A DNA stretch of 64,000 nt from Hennigella sp049177155 (GCA_049177155.1 CP185407.1:124001-188000); one strand, 5' to 3'; counted from the first letter of the stretch, positions 51,212 to 62,069 are shown. A program made the numbers and translations. The notes: generated by a model from the sequence alone, not told the origin.

Positions 51212-52076
51212 AATCATCAATAAAAATCTCCACACTAAAAATATTATCACTTGTGATAATATCTCTGTTTCTTGCGGTTTAAAAAAGAACAAACAAATGC
51301 TTTTAAACAATTTATCATATGCCTTTGAAAAAGGCAAAGTATATGCTATTGTTGGAAATTCTGGTGTAGGTAAAACAACATTAGCAATGCATTTAAATGC
51401 ATTGAGAATACCTTCCAGTGGAAACATCTTTATCAAAGATAAAGTTATTACTGCCAACCAAAGAAAGATTAAATACTATAAAGATATTCGTAAAACTGTT
51501 GGATTAGTTTTTCAATTTCCTGAGCACCAACTATTTAAAGATACAGTAGAAAAAGACATTCTGTATGGACCTATTAACTATCATGTTAATAAAGAAGAAG
51601 CTAAAAAAATAGCTTCTAAATATATGTATTTAGTTGGACTAGATAAATCATTACTTTATGCTAACCCATTTGATTTATCAAATGGACAAAAGCGTTTAGT
51701 CACTATTGCTAGCATTCTATCTATAGAACCAGAAGTTGTGATCCTTGATGAACCAACCGCTGGACTAGATGCTCAAGGTCAAAAACACATTGTTCATATT
51801 ATTAATGAATTAAAAAATAAAAATAAAACTGTCATTATTGTTACACACAATATGGACAATGTTCTAGAATTAGCTGATGAAGTGCTTGTACTTCATAACC
51901 AACAACTATATAAAACTGGAACACCTTATCAAATTTTTAGTGATAAGAAATTATTGAATGAAGTTGGTTTAGAAACTCCATTTATTATTAATGTATTAAA
52001 TAAATTACACATACGCAATAAACAACCAAGAACAATTGCTGACTTGGCAAAAATCCTTAAGAAAGGAGGTTACTAA
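51201..52076 (+). CDS. ecfA2: ECF transporter ATPase subunit A2
   Basis: 291 residues. ABC ATPase with a 30-residue N-terminal extension, Walker A VGNSGVGKTTLA, Q-loop FQFPEHQLF (FQFPExQLF is characteristic of EcfA2), signature LSNGQKR (Asn for Gly), Walker B VVILDEPTAGLD and H-loop THNMDNV. The LSNGQ change is also seen in some EcfA pairs, I believe. The stop overlaps the ATG of ecfT (TAATG). Confidence 0.93.
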   Translation: MKNKIINKNLHTKNIITCDNISVSCGLKKNKQMLLNNLSYAFEKGKVYAIVGNSGVGKTTLAMHLNALRIPSSGNIFIKDKVITANQRKIKYYKDIRKTVGLVFQFPEHQLFKDTVEKDILYGPINYHVNKEEAKKIASKYMYLVGLDKSLLYANPFDLSNGQKRLVTIASILSIEPEVVILDEPTAGLDAQGQKHIVHIINELKNKNKTVIIVTHNMDNVLELADEVLVLHNQQLYKTGTPYQIFSDKKLLNEVGLETPFIINVLNKLHIRNKQPRTIADLAKILKKGGY

Positions 52077-53137
52077 TGTATTCACATTATTCTTTTAAAA
52101 CACCTTTAGAAGAAAGACCTCTTTTCTTAAATAGATTTAATCCAACACTAAAAGTGATTTGTACTATTTTATTATTGGTTTTAGTTTTCATTCCCGTTAC
52201 TGCTGTAGCTCAAATTTGTATTTTAATACTAGTTATTAGTTTATGAATTTCTGCTAAACTACCATTTAGAAAAATGAAGGTTATCTTTAAAACACTTTTA
52301 GTGTTATTCTTCTTTATTTTCTTAATTAATTGGTTAGTAGCTAAAGCTCCAGGTATTAGTTTTGATTTACCAAACCATTATCAATTATGGGGAAGTACTT
52401 GAGAATCTTTATTTAATAAAGGATGAATTCATTGACAAGAACTTGAAGACCGTACTTATTATTATTGAACCCATGGTGTTATTTGGGGTGGATGAGTTGA
52501 ACCAGTCTTAAGACTTGATCCAGCACCTTCTCATATGACTATAGTTGTTAATGGAGTTAAGATGTACCTTAATTACTCTTGTCCATGATATGGACTAAGT
52601 AGTTTGGTTGTTGTTTCGTCTATAAGCATGTGTATTAAATTATTCTGCATGCTTGCAATATTTAGTTTGTTAGTTAATACAACTTCAACATTACAATTGA
52701 CTTATGCATTTGAACATGTATTATGACCACTAAAGTGAATTAAGGTTCCTGTAACTGAAATATCTTATATTATTGCTGTAGCTATTAGATTTGTTCCGAC
52801 ACTATTTGAAGAAGCAAATGAAATAATAGACGCGCAAGCAAGTAGGGGTGTTGATTTTAGAAACGGCAGACTAGGAACAAAAATTAAAGCAGTTGGATCA
52901 TTAGTTGTTCCGATGTTTGCAGCAAGTTTCAATCATGCTGATAAATTATCTGACGCTATGGAAGCCAGAAACTTTGCTCCTAGGGCCGGCAGAACAAAAT
53001 ATAGACTCTACCATTGTCGAGCTTCACACTGAGTCTCATTTGCGATTTTAATTTGTTTGCTTGCGCTATTTATATATTTACGCGTATGTAAAGTTATAAT
53101 TTATCCATTCATAGCAGTTGATTGCTTTAACATATAA
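52076..53137 (+). CDS. ecfT: ECF transporter membrane subunit EcfT with an aromatic-rich insertion
   Basis: 353 residues with many TGA-coded Trp, against about 265 in Firmicutes. N-terminus HPxxKxxxtxxxllxvFxp-type (NRFNPTLKVICTILLLVLVF). Between the second membrane segment and LSSLVVVSSIS lies an added loop of about 80 residues, rich in Trp and Tyr (GSTWESLFNKGWIHWQ, RTYYYWTHGVIWGGW). The coupling helices carry AQASRGVDF and MEARNFAPR, in place of the two Ala-Arg-Gly motifs that contact the ATPases. The shared scaffold should serve the FolT-like protein at 6105 and other S components. Confidence 0.88.
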
Positions 53138-53139
53138 AT

Positions 53140-53877
53140 ATGAAACAACGATTCAAAGCCACATTAACTTACAACGGTAGTAACTACCATGGTTGAGCAA
53201 AACAACCAGGACAAGAAACTATCCAAGGTGTTTTAGAAAACACTATTAATAATGTACTTAACCAAAAGGTTAAGGTTTATGCTGCTGGTAGAACAGATGC
53301 TGGAGTTAATGCTGTTGGACAAGTTATTCACTTTGATTTAGAAATCAACATTAAACCAAAACAAATTAAAGAAGCATTGAATAAGGCTTTGCCTTATGAC
53401 ATTAGGATTGCAAAGATTCAAAAGGTATCTTCAAAGTTTAATGCTAGATTTGATGCCAAGAGTAAGACATATATTTACTATATCAATACTAATACTATTA
53501 ATGATGCAGTTAAATCTAGTCATATCTATCAATATAACAAACCAATTAATATTAGCTTAGTAAAAAAGACAAACAAAGTATTTTTAGGACAACACAACTT
53601 TTTATCTTTTTCTACAGACGAAAGATCTGAGGAAGCATTAGAAAGAAAGATTCTTTCTATTAAAGTTAAGAAACAAAAAGACATTGTTTCTATTGCTGTT
53701 TCTGGAACTGGATTTCTAAGAAGTCAAATCCGAATGATGGTTGGAGCAATGCTTGCTTTAAATGAAAACAAAATAACTTTATTACAAATAAAGCAATGAT
53801 TAAATGAACCAAAAAAAGGCCAAGCAGTTTATAAAGCTCCTGCTTGTGGCCTTTGTTTAGTTAAAGTAAGATATTAA
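53140..53877 (+). CDS. truA: tRNA pseudouridine(38-40) synthase
   Basis: 245 residues with TGA as Trp. Start TLTYNGSNYHGWAKQPGQETIQG is the family signature, followed by AAGRTDAGVNAVGQVIHFD with the catalytic Asp (about 52) and KFNARFDAKSKTYIYYI. Converts uridines 38-40 in the anticodon stem-loop. Two bases after ecfT, as in the conserved ecfA-ecfA2-ecfT-truA cluster of Firmicutes. Convergent with rnhC, with 1 base between the two stops and no terminator. Confidence 0.94.
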
Positions 53878-53878
53878 T

Positions 53879-54763
53879 TTATTTTTTTAATATTTCGCCT
53901 GTAATAGAATCGAAGTGAAGCTTAGCATATTCAGCAAGTTTTGCTTTTTTAATTATTTGCTTACCAGCATCAATAATCTTAGTCTTTTCAACTGAGCCTC
54001 TTGGTAGTTTAACTTTTACCTTAGCTGATAACTTATCCATATAAGTTAGGAAAGCATCTCTAGCAATAACACTAGCACAAGCTACAGCTAAGTATTTGCT
54101 TTCAGCTTTCATTTCAATAATATCTATATATACTGGTTTAATTTTTGCTTGTTCTAGATATTTGTAGTAGTTGTTTCTAGCAACAAATTGATCAAGGATT
54201 ACTTTGTAATGTTGATTTTTTAGTTTGTTTGTTAACTTTGTTAAAGAATCGTTGTGGCAGATTGCCTTAACAATATTGCTGTTGTCAAACTTATCAATGA
54301 TCTTGTTGTAAACAACAGGTTGACAAACACATGTTTCTGATACAACCAATTTTTTTAAATCCTTAGCAATACTCTTAATAAATTTGTCATCAAGCTTTTT
54401 GCTGTCATTAACTTTTAAAGCTTTGACTTTGTCAATGCAAACATTAGGAACATAACAAGCACAAGTTACAACTGGTCCAAAATAATCGCCAGTTCCAACT
54501 TCATCCATACCAATTGTTCCATCTATATCTTTAGATAAAGATTTCTTAACAGGTTTAGAAGCACTCTTACCAAAATTAATAATTGCTGATTCTTCACCTT
54601 GTAGTAATAAAGTACCATTTTTAAAAACACTGATTGCCAAGTCTTTAGTTTTATAAAAAGCTAAAAGATTTTCGTTTTTTAAATCTTTTTGTTTGAATGC
54701 TTTATATAAAGCATCTATCTTACTAAATTCAGTTTTAGTGATTTTACTTGTTAAGCTTTTCAT
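53879..54763 (-). CDS. rnhC: Ribonuclease HIII
   Basis: 294 residues, no internal TGA. N-terminal TBP-like domain, then the type-2 RNase H core: GMDEVGTGDYFGPVV (Asp and Glu of the active site, about 87-101), VNDSKKLDD, KVILDQFVA (Asp) and AESKYLAVACASVIAR. The D-E-G-x-G-D-x-F-G-P layout separates RNase HIII from HII. Removes RNA in RNA-DNA hybrids. The start overlaps ispG by 20 bases. Confidence 0.92.
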   Translation of the reverse strand: MKSLTSKITKTEFSKIDALYKAFKQKDLKNENLLAFYKTKDLAISVFKNGTLLLQGEESAIINFGKSASKPVKKSLSKDIDGTIGMDEVGTGDYFGPVVTCACYVPNVCIDKVKALKVNDSKKLDDKFIKSIAKDLKKLVVSETCVCQPVVYNKIIDKFDNSNIVKAICHNDSLTKLTNKLKNQHYKVILDQFVARNNYYKYLEQAKIKPVYIDIIEMKAESKYLAVACASVIARDAFLTYMDKLSAKVKVKLPRGSVEKTKIIDAGKQIIKKAKLAEYAKLHFDSITGEILKK

Positions 54764-55835
54764 GGTGTTTTACAGATTGATTATATTTTTTATCAATTAG
54801 TTCTTTTAAAGTTTTCATAACTTCAGTGTTAGGGATTTCTTTATTTAATGTTCCATTAATATAAAGGAAACTTGTTGTTTTGTCCTTAACACAAATAGCA
54901 ATATCGCAACCATCTGCTTCACCAGGACCATTAACAATACAACCCATAATTCCTACTTTGATAGCTAAATGTTTGTCTTCTAGATAGTGATCTAGTTCTT
55001 CAACTCACTTAGTAGTATTGAATTGATTGCGTCCACATAAAGGACAAGCAACAATGTTATAGTATGGGATATTAAATCCCATATTGTTTAAAAGAGTCTT
55101 GGCAATTTTGATTTCTTCTTTTCTATTTCCATTCAAAGAAATTCTAATTGTGTTACCTATTCCTTTATTTAATAAAGGAATGATACCAATACATGATTTA
55201 ACAATACCCAATTTTTCTGGACCAGATTCAGTTATACCTAAGTGAATTGGGTATTTACATTTTTTAGCCAATTCTATATTAGCCAAATATGTAATATTTG
55301 GATTTGAGTCTTTAATGCTAACAATTAAATTTTTAAAGTTGTTCTTTTCAAAGAATTTGATTCAGTCAAAAGCACATCTAACTAATTGTGGAACTTTTGG
55401 TTGGTGTGGATCAACTTTTAAACTACCACCGTTTATACCAATTCTGATGGCAGTATTTCTAGCTTTTGCTGCTTGAAGTATTTGCAATACTTGTTCTCTA
55501 GAACCAATGTTTCCTGGATTAATTCTAATCTTGGCAACACCAGCTTCAATTGCTTTTAAAGCATACTGGAAATTAAAATGAATATCAGCAATTAACGGAG
55601 TTGTTGACTTTTCGACAATTTCAGCTAAAGCTGCAGCATCAGCATCATCTAATACAGCCAATCTAATTAGTTGTGCACCATAATTAGCTAGTTGTTTAAT
55701 TTCTGCCAACGTCTTTTCTACATCACTAGTTTTAGCGGTAGTCATAGTTTGGATAACAATTTCATTGTATCCACCTATGGTTAGATTACCAACCACCACT
55801 TCCTTAGTTAATGTTCTGTTTCTTACCTTGCTCAT
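54744..55835 (-). CDS. ispG: 4-hydroxy-3-methylbut-2-enyl diphosphate synthase (IspG/GcpE)
   Basis: 363 residues with TGA as Trp. N-terminal TIM barrel: VVVGNLTIGGYNEIVIQTMTT, ADIHFNFQYAL, KIRINPGNIGS. Central barrel end and C-terminal Fe-S domain: CPLCGRNQF, then GIMGCIVNGPGEADGCDIAI, giving the Cys pair and single Cys that hold the [4Fe-4S] cluster. Makes HMBPP in the MEP isoprenoid pathway and needs reduced ferredoxin or flavodoxin. I recall this pathway from only a few mollicutes. Other MEP genes are outside the window. Confidence 0.92.
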
Positions 55836-55870
55836 GATTAAAGTTTAATCATTATATAAATACAAAAAGA

Positions 55871-55897
55871 AAAAAATCGTCTTTTCAACGATTTTTA
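55871..55897 (-). terminator. Terminator after tRNA-His
   Basis: Stem AAAAATCGT/ACGATTTTT with loop CTTTTCA, read on the minus strand after the tRNA and followed by T-rich bases. Confidence 0.75.
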
Positions 55898-55903
55898 TCA
55901 TCA

Positions 55904-55981
55904 TGGGGCGTTTAGTGGGACTTGAACCCACGAGTGCCTGAGTCACAGTCAGGTGTGTTAGCCAACTTCACCATAAACGCC
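55904..55981 (-). tRNA. tRNA-His (anticodon GUG)
   Basis: Minus strand. Anticodon stem CCUGA/UCAGG around loop CUGUGAC (anticodon GUG), T arm with UUCAAGU loop. The extra encoded G-1 pairs with C73, the identity mark of tRNA-His: G-GCGUUUA/UAAACGC-C, followed by encoded CCA. Confidence 0.93.
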
Positions 55982-56022
55982 ATAATGTCTAATAATTATA
56001 CATACTTTTGGCTAAATATAAG

Positions 56023-56131
56023 TATAATAAATTAAACACGTTGGAACCAAGACATGATTGCTTTATCTGTCGAAGCGAAGACATAAAAAGTGTTGTAAAA
56101 ATTAAATAAAATAAGGAGACATATTAAGAAT
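56023..56131 (+). promoter_or_regulatory. rpsO promoter and structured leader
   Basis: TATAAT at 56023-56028 followed by about 100 bases of leader, the longest in the window. It can fold a hairpin at 56062-56085 (TTTATCTGTC and GACATAAA with loop GAAGCGAA). The Shine-Dalgarno AAGGAG is at 56113-56118. The leader could bind S15 for feedback, as known for rpsO in other bacteria; that is inference. Confidence 0.5.
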
Positions 56132-56407
56132 ATGGCTATCACAAAAGAAACTAAGAAAAACTTAGTTAAAGAATACGGAAAAGATGCAAAGGACACAGGA
56201 AATACTGAAGTTCAAATCGCAATCTTAACTGCTGAAATTAATTCTTTAACTGAACACTTAAAAAACAATCAAAAAGATTTTGCTTCTAAAAGAACTTTGT
56301 ATGCAAAGAACTCTAAAAGACGTAATCTTTTAAACTACTTAAAAAGAACAAATCTTGAAAAGTACCGTGAATTAGTTAAGAAGCTAAACTTAAGGGCAGC
56401 AAACTAG
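56132..56407 (+). CDS. rpsO: 30S ribosomal protein S15
   Basis: 91 residues, normal length. Family signature DTGNTEVQIAILTAEINSLTEHLKNNQKDFASKRTLYAKNSKRRNLLNYLKRTNLEKY (shown here in its key segments) fits S15: TGSxEVQIA-like start, LTxHLK, and RRxLLxYL. S15 binds the 16S rRNA central domain. It is followed after 1 base by a small membrane protein gene. Confidence 0.95.
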   Translation: MAITKETKKNLVKEYGKDAKDTGNTEVQIAILTAEINSLTEHLKNNQKDFASKRTLYAKNSKRRNLLNYLKRTNLEKYRELVKKLNLRAAN

Positions 56408-56408
56408 T

Positions 56409-56711
56409 ATGGAAAACAAGAACACATGATGATCTAAACTGAATGTAAAGAACATAAGCAAAACATTTGGTGTTGTAGTCTTTGTTCTTGTTTTTGTTTT
56501 TACTTTCCTAGTTACTTCTAGTGAACTAAAACAACACTGAGTGATACTGTTATCAGTATTTGGTGGTGTACTTGCACTAGTTATTATTGCTTGAGTAGGA
56601 TTAGTACTAATTGTTAAGAAGAAAAAAAGAGATAATGATCCTAACCAACAAAAAATTGAACAAGCAATTAAAAGTGTTCAGGACACTGAACAACAACCAC
56701 CTTTAATCTAA
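56409..56711 (+). CDS. Small two-helix membrane protein, unknown
   Basis: 100 residues with four TGA-coded Trp, so not visible under the standard code. A basic Trp-rich N-terminus (KNTWWSKLNVKN) precedes helix 1 (FGVVVFVLVFVFTFLVTS), a short loop, and helix 2 (VILLSVFGGVLALVIIAWVGLVLIV). The tail of 30 residues is Lys/Asn/Gln-rich. No family recognised. The start is 1 base after the rpsO stop and no ribosome binding site is seen beyond the rpsO end, so coupling is likely. Confidence 0.6.
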
Positions 56712-56770
56712 AGATTAATTAAAATAATATATTTTTTATTTATTTTTAATATATAGTTATTAGTAATATT

Positions 56771-57961
56771 ATGATTTTTGAAAATTATTTTTATGGTTTA
56801 GGTGTAGGAGCGCTAATGGGATACTTCATCCCATTTGCTATTCTAGTTTGTGTCCTAGCTACGCTAATGACCAAATTTGCCTTAGCCATTAAAGATAAAG
56901 CTAGACTACCTGATGGCGTTGTTGGTGGTATTTTAATTGGTGCCATTACTTCCATTCCAGAATTGATTACATCAATTTGTGTAGTAGTACAATCAACAAC
57001 CGACACAGAAGTTCATGCATCATCTGTATTTGGTGATGTTATTGGTTCTAACATGTTCTGCATGTTAATTATGTCGGTTGTTCTAATTGGTACAGTCGTT
57101 TTATTCAAACACCGTGAAGCAAACCAAATCAACACAGTTTCTTTAACCTTTATGGTTATTGGAACAATATTCTGTTTTGTAGCATGTATTTTCGATAACA
57201 ATGGACCAATTTATAATCCAGACATTGCTATTCCAAGTCCATTAGTATGGAACGGTTTCAATTTCTTTAGTATCTTTATTTTCGCGTCATATGGTATTGC
57301 TGTATATTCAATGATTTTTGGATCTAAGGTTGTTTCTGCTGGTGTTACTGGTAAAGGTTTAAAGACAAAAGTTAAATTACCTGCAGTCCAAAAACACGAA
57401 CCATCTAAATTCCTACAATTACCAATGTGATCACTAATTCTACTATTAGTAGGATCTGTTGTTGCTCTAACATTAAGTTCATTAGTTTTAGCGGCTAGTT
57501 GTGGTGGACTAATCGTTAGATGAGAATTACCACAAGTATTTGGTAGAACTTTATTATTAGGTGTTGCAACAAGTTTACCTGAATTAGTTGCTGTTGTAAA
57601 CTTAGCAATTAATAGACGTTATAACATGGTTATAGACTCAATGGTTGGTAGTTGTGCTTTCAACATGACTATATTATTCTTATCTAATATGATTTATGGT
57701 TGCATTGCTACAAACCCTGTTGGCGATCCAATGTTTGTTTTAAATGATAAAGGTGATACAGCCGTTCAATTATCATTATTCTTACTTCAATGTTTGTTTG
57801 TGTTAATTTACTTAGTAATTAACTCAAGATCAGTAAAATCATATTTAAGTAATAGACAAGCAATAACAATCAATGCAGTATTACTTGGTCTATCTGTTCT
57901 TCCATATATTAGCTATATCACTTTAGGTATCTTGGAACAAAACGGAATTATTCCATACTAA
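56771..57961 (+). CDS. Cation exchanger of the CaCA (sodium/calcium) family
   Basis: 396 residues with TGA as Trp, about ten membrane helices. The two alpha repeats are clear: GAITSIPELITSICVVV followed by SSVFGDVIGSNMFCM, and GVATSLPELVAVVNLAI followed by DSMVGSCAFNMTIL. The Pro-Glu pairs and G-S-N/C-x-F-N motifs are the ion-binding sites of the Ca2+/cation antiporter superfamily. It exchanges Ca2+ or another cation for Na+ or H+ at the plasma membrane. In the second repeat GSN is GSC, which may shift ion preference. Own promoter not clear. Confidence 0.85.
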
Positions 57962-57963
57962 TA

Positions 57964-57988
57964 AAAAAGAGGCAATCGCCTCTTTATT
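57964..57988. terminator. Bidirectional terminator
   Basis: Stem AAAGAGGC/GCCTCTTT with loop AATC, flanked by A-rich and T-rich runs. It belongs to the same GAGGC/GCCTC type as those at 35114 and 35644. Confidence 0.85.
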
Positions 57989-58700
57989 TTTTTAACTTAC
58001 TAGAAATAGTATGTAATAAGATTGCTGTAGCAGCCGAAACATTTAATGATTGTGTTTTACCTGGTGCTTCTATATATACTTTGAAATCAGAGTTCTTTAG
58101 AACTAAAGGACTTATTCCCTTATTTTCATTACCCACAATGATAACTACTTTACCACTAAATTTGATTTCATCAAGTTTATGTGCTTGTTGATCCAAACAA
58201 CTTGCATATACTCAATAACCAGCTTCTTTTAATTTAGCAATTGAATCAGAAAGGTTTGTTACCTTAATCATATTAAGGTTAGAGATAGCTCCTTGCGATG
58301 TTTTAATAACAGCAGGAGTTATTTGACATTGTCCATCCTTCTTATATATAAGAGCATCAATACCAAATGATTCAGCAGATCTAATGATTGCTCCAAAGTT
58401 CATTGGATCTTCAATTGAATCTAACATTAACACTAATGATGTTGGATTATTTTTAGTAGTGCTTAAGAATGTAGATAAAGATAAGGAACTTGTTCCTTCA
58501 GCATAACCAATTGCAAATTGGTGGTTTTGTCCTTTAGCTAATTTTTCATAGAAGGACTTGTCATTATTTACTTTAACTGTTGGTAAATAAGCTTTTACTT
58601 TATTAAAGAAGACTTTGTCTTTATTGCTAATAGTTGCTTCTTTTAATGAATTATTTGCAATTGCATCAAGAATTGCCTTTTTGCCAATGATTAATTGCAT
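57984..58700 (-). CDS. rlmB: SpoU-type RNA 2'-O-ribose methyltransferase (RlmB/TrmH-like)
   Basis: 238 residues with TGA as Trp. N-terminal substrate-binding domain (IIGKKAILDAI), then the SPOUT knot: DSIEDPMNFGAIIRSAESFG (motif 1), GNENKGISPLV (motif 2, GxExxG) and SLNVSAATAILLH (motif 3). Methylates a ribose, G2251 of 23S rRNA in E. coli RlmB. The gene follows cysS, overlapping by a TAATG junction, the conserved cysS-rlmB order in Firmicutes. Confidence 0.9.
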
Positions 58701-60010
58701 TATAGAAGACCTTTGCTTATTAAGATGTTTCTTAATTCATCAGCTTTAGCATAATCATGTTCATCAATTGCTTTTTGCCAACTCTTAATAGTACCAATAT
58801 GTTCTGCATGAAGGTTTCCATAAGTTTCAGGGAAACCTAAAACAATTAATTCTTTAGCAATAACACAATACATAGTATTGGCATTTTGATAATCTTTTGA
58901 ACGAAGTAGAACGTTTAGACGGCTAATTTGGTTCATGATAACTGTAATAGCATTAGGTAAATTTAAATCTTCACTTAATTCTTTTTCAAAATCACGATCT
59001 ATTTTTGCATTAGGCATTCATGTAAATGAATCATGTGCAACTAAATGTGTTTTAGCAATGTTTAAATTCTTAATCATTGCATTAACTTCTTGTGTTGATG
59101 CATCAAGTAATTCTTTTGTAAAGTTAACTGGTTGTTGATATTTAGCTTTATAAAAGAATCATCTTAAACCCATAGCATTATCTTTAGTGATAATGTCTTT
59201 AACTAAAATGTAGTTGTTTAATGATTTAGACATCTTTGCACCATTAACATTAATATGGCCAACATGCATTCAAACATCAGCAATATCTCTACCAGTCATA
59301 GCAACGTTTTGTGCATTTTCATTTTCGTGGTGCGGGAATTTTAAATCAACTCCACCACCGTGAATTGTTACATGATCACCAGCATACTTATTAATAAGTA
59401 CACAACATTCAGTGTGTCATCCTGGACGACCTTTTGATCAAGGTGAATCTCAATTAATACCAGTATCAGTCTTTTTTCATAAAACAAAGTCTAAAGGACT
59501 TTTCTTGTTAGTCTTATTTTCTTTTCTAACACCTTCTAATAGTGCATTAATGTTTTGACCACTAATGTGTCCATAATCTTTAGCCTTTGATACATCAAAG
59601 TATACATCACCGTCAACAATATAAGCAGCACCTTTGTCAATCAATCCTTGAATATATCTTTGAATATCACCAATGTGTTCTGATACTTTTGGCATTAACA
59701 TTGGTTTAATATTTAATAAATTAAATAAGTCTAGGTATGCGTAAGTATATTTTGTTGCTAATTCTTCTTCTGAAATGTTAGCTTGTGCAGCAGCATTGAT
59801 AATTTTATCATCAACATCTGTGATGTTTTGAATACTATAAACATCTCTACCACATCTTAGCAGGAATCTAGTTAAAACATCAAAGATAACTAATGGACGA
59901 ACATTTCCAATGTGAACATAGTTATAAACAGTTGGACCACAATTATAAATTGTGATTCGACTATCTTTTAGTTCAACTAGTTCTTTTTTTGCGGAATTAT
60001 ATACTCACAT
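58700..60010 (-). CDS. cysS: Cysteinyl-tRNA synthetase
   Basis: 436 residues with several TGA-coded Trp. Class I signature CGPTVYNYVHIGNVRP (HIGH as HIGN), zinc-binding Cys and His (CGP, HTECCVL and HHENENAQ), KMSKS in NGAKMSKSLNN. The fold is complete but the C-terminal anticodon-binding domain is a little short (E. coli 461). Charges tRNA-Cys. Good Cys supply fits the number of Fe-S proteins in this window. Confidence 0.94.
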
Positions 60011-60039
60011 AACTACCCCTATATATTACTATATTATTA

Positions 60040-62019
60040 TCAAATTTTGTTGGTGATAATTTTAATGCCCAACTCTTTAGCCTTTTTATATTTAGTGCTT
60101 TCAAAGTCATTTGCTATTAAATAGTCAATCTCTTTATTGACTGATCCAAAGAATTTAGCATCATATTTTTCTTCCATGATTTTGATGATTTCACTTCGTG
60201 GAATCTCAAATGATCCAGTAATAACAAACTTCTTTTGATAGTATGGACTTGATGTATCATACTTTCTTTCAATTAGAGTTGTGTTTACTCCAACTTCTTT
60301 TAATTTATTAATCAAAGTTAAGTTGTTTTTAATCTTAAAGAAGTCAACAATTGATTGAGCAACAGTTTCACCAACATCTTTAATTTGTACTAAAGCTTCT
60401 AGTGGTGCAACTGCTAGATTATCTAAAGTTTTAAATTTTTCTGCAAGCACTTTTGCAGTAATAGCACCAATATGTCTAATTCCTAAACCATAGATAAGTT
60501 TATCTAAATTTGCTTTCTTAGAGTTTTCAATAGAAGTGATTAAATGATCAAACATTTTGTCTTTAATGTGTAGATCTAAATTTAAAACTTGTTGCTTTTT
60601 ATCTTTTAGATAATACAAGTCAATAATGTTTTTAACAATGTTGTTATCTCAGAATTTTTCTAGAATCTTATTGCTTAGTCCATCAATGTTCATTGCATCT
60701 CTATCTGCAAAGTGAACAATGTTTAATAATCCTCTTGCTGGACAATCAATGTTTACGCAGTATTGATCTACTTCACCTTCTACCTTTTCTAGTTTGCTTC
60801 CGCAAACAGGACAATTTTGTGGTGGGACATAAGTTGTAGCATTGTTTGGGCGTTTCTTTGTGTTTGGACCAATTACTTTAGGAATAATTTCTCCTGCTTT
60901 GAAAATTTTAACTGTATCACCAATGCGAATATCTTTTGCAGCGATATATTCAGCATTGTGTAATGTTGCAGCAGAAATTGTTGAACCATCTAATAACACT
61001 GGAGTTAAGTTAGCAACGTAGTTGATTCTTCCGGTTCTACCAACTGTTGTTGTAATGTTTTCTAGTTTTGTTTCAACTACATTTGGTGGGAATTTATATG
61101 CAATAGCTCATTTTGGGAATTTAGATGTGTAACCAATTCTTTCATGATCTGCAAAGTTATTAACTTTAATAACAACACCATCGATAGGGAAATCTAAATT
61201 ATTTCTCTTATCAGTTCAGTTATCAATAACTTTAATAACTTCTTCGATACCATTGCAGATTTTAATATCTGGTGCAACATTGAATTTGTTTTTCTTTAAA
61301 AAATCAATTACTTCAGATTGTTTTGTTAATCCGTATTGTGACTCATTGGGAATTTGGTAACAATACATTGTTAAGTTACGCTTAGCAGTAATTTTTGGAT
61401 CAAGTTGTCTTAAACTACCAGAAGCAGCATTACGACAGTTTGCAAATTTCTTTTCTTCATCTTCTATTGCTGCATTGATTTTTTCAAAATTCTTTTTTGT
61501 TAAAAATACTTCACCACGAATTTCAATATCATCTTGAAAGTCAATCATTAAAGGGATTGATTTAATTGTTTTAACGTTGGCTGTAACATCTTCACCAGTT
61601 AAACCATCACCTCTTGTTGCTCCTGAAACTAATTTACCATCTTGGTAAATTAAACTCATACTTAGACCATCAATTTTAGGTTCAACACAGTAAACAATTT
61701 GATTATTTGAACCTATAGCCTTTTTAATGTCATTGTCAAACTTTCTCATTTCATCAGCTGAAAAGGCATTAGCTAATGACATCATTTTTGTTTTGTGTTG
61801 ATATTTTTTAAGCTTAGTGCTAGCACTACCACCAACCCTTTGGCTTGGTGAGTCTGGTGTTAAAAATTGAGGATATTGAGTTTCTAACTCAATAAGCTGT
61901 CTTAAAGTGATATCGTATTCTTCATCGGAAACTGTTGGATTGTTAAGAACATAATATTCGTATTCTCATTTTCTTAACAATGTTTTAAGCTTTTCGATAC
62001 GTTGTTGAACTTGGTCCAT
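60040..62019 (-). CDS. ligA: NAD-dependent DNA ligase
   Basis: 659 residues with TGA as Trp. Ia domain at the N-terminus (RKWEYEYYVLNNPTVSDEEYD), adenylation motif EPKIDGLS with Lys115, EVFLTKKNFEKIN, then the OB fold, a Cys4 zinc finger (CPVCGSKLE...CVNIDCPA), four helix-hairpin-helix motifs and a C-terminal BRCT domain (SPYYQKKFVITGSFEIPR). Seals nicks in DNA with NAD+ as cofactor. Normal length. Followed 29 bases later by cysS. Confidence 0.95.
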
Positions 62020-62040
62020 AAACTAAATAAATTATAAATA

Positions 62041-62069
62041 AAAAAAGATTAGTAAACTAATCTTTTTTT
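62041..62069. terminator. Bidirectional-looking hairpin between the membrane protein and ligA
   Basis: Stem AAAAAAGATTAGT/ACTAATCTTTTTT with a 2-base loop. As both genes are on the minus strand, it terminates the membrane protein transcript, and ligA starts beyond it. Confidence 0.8.
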
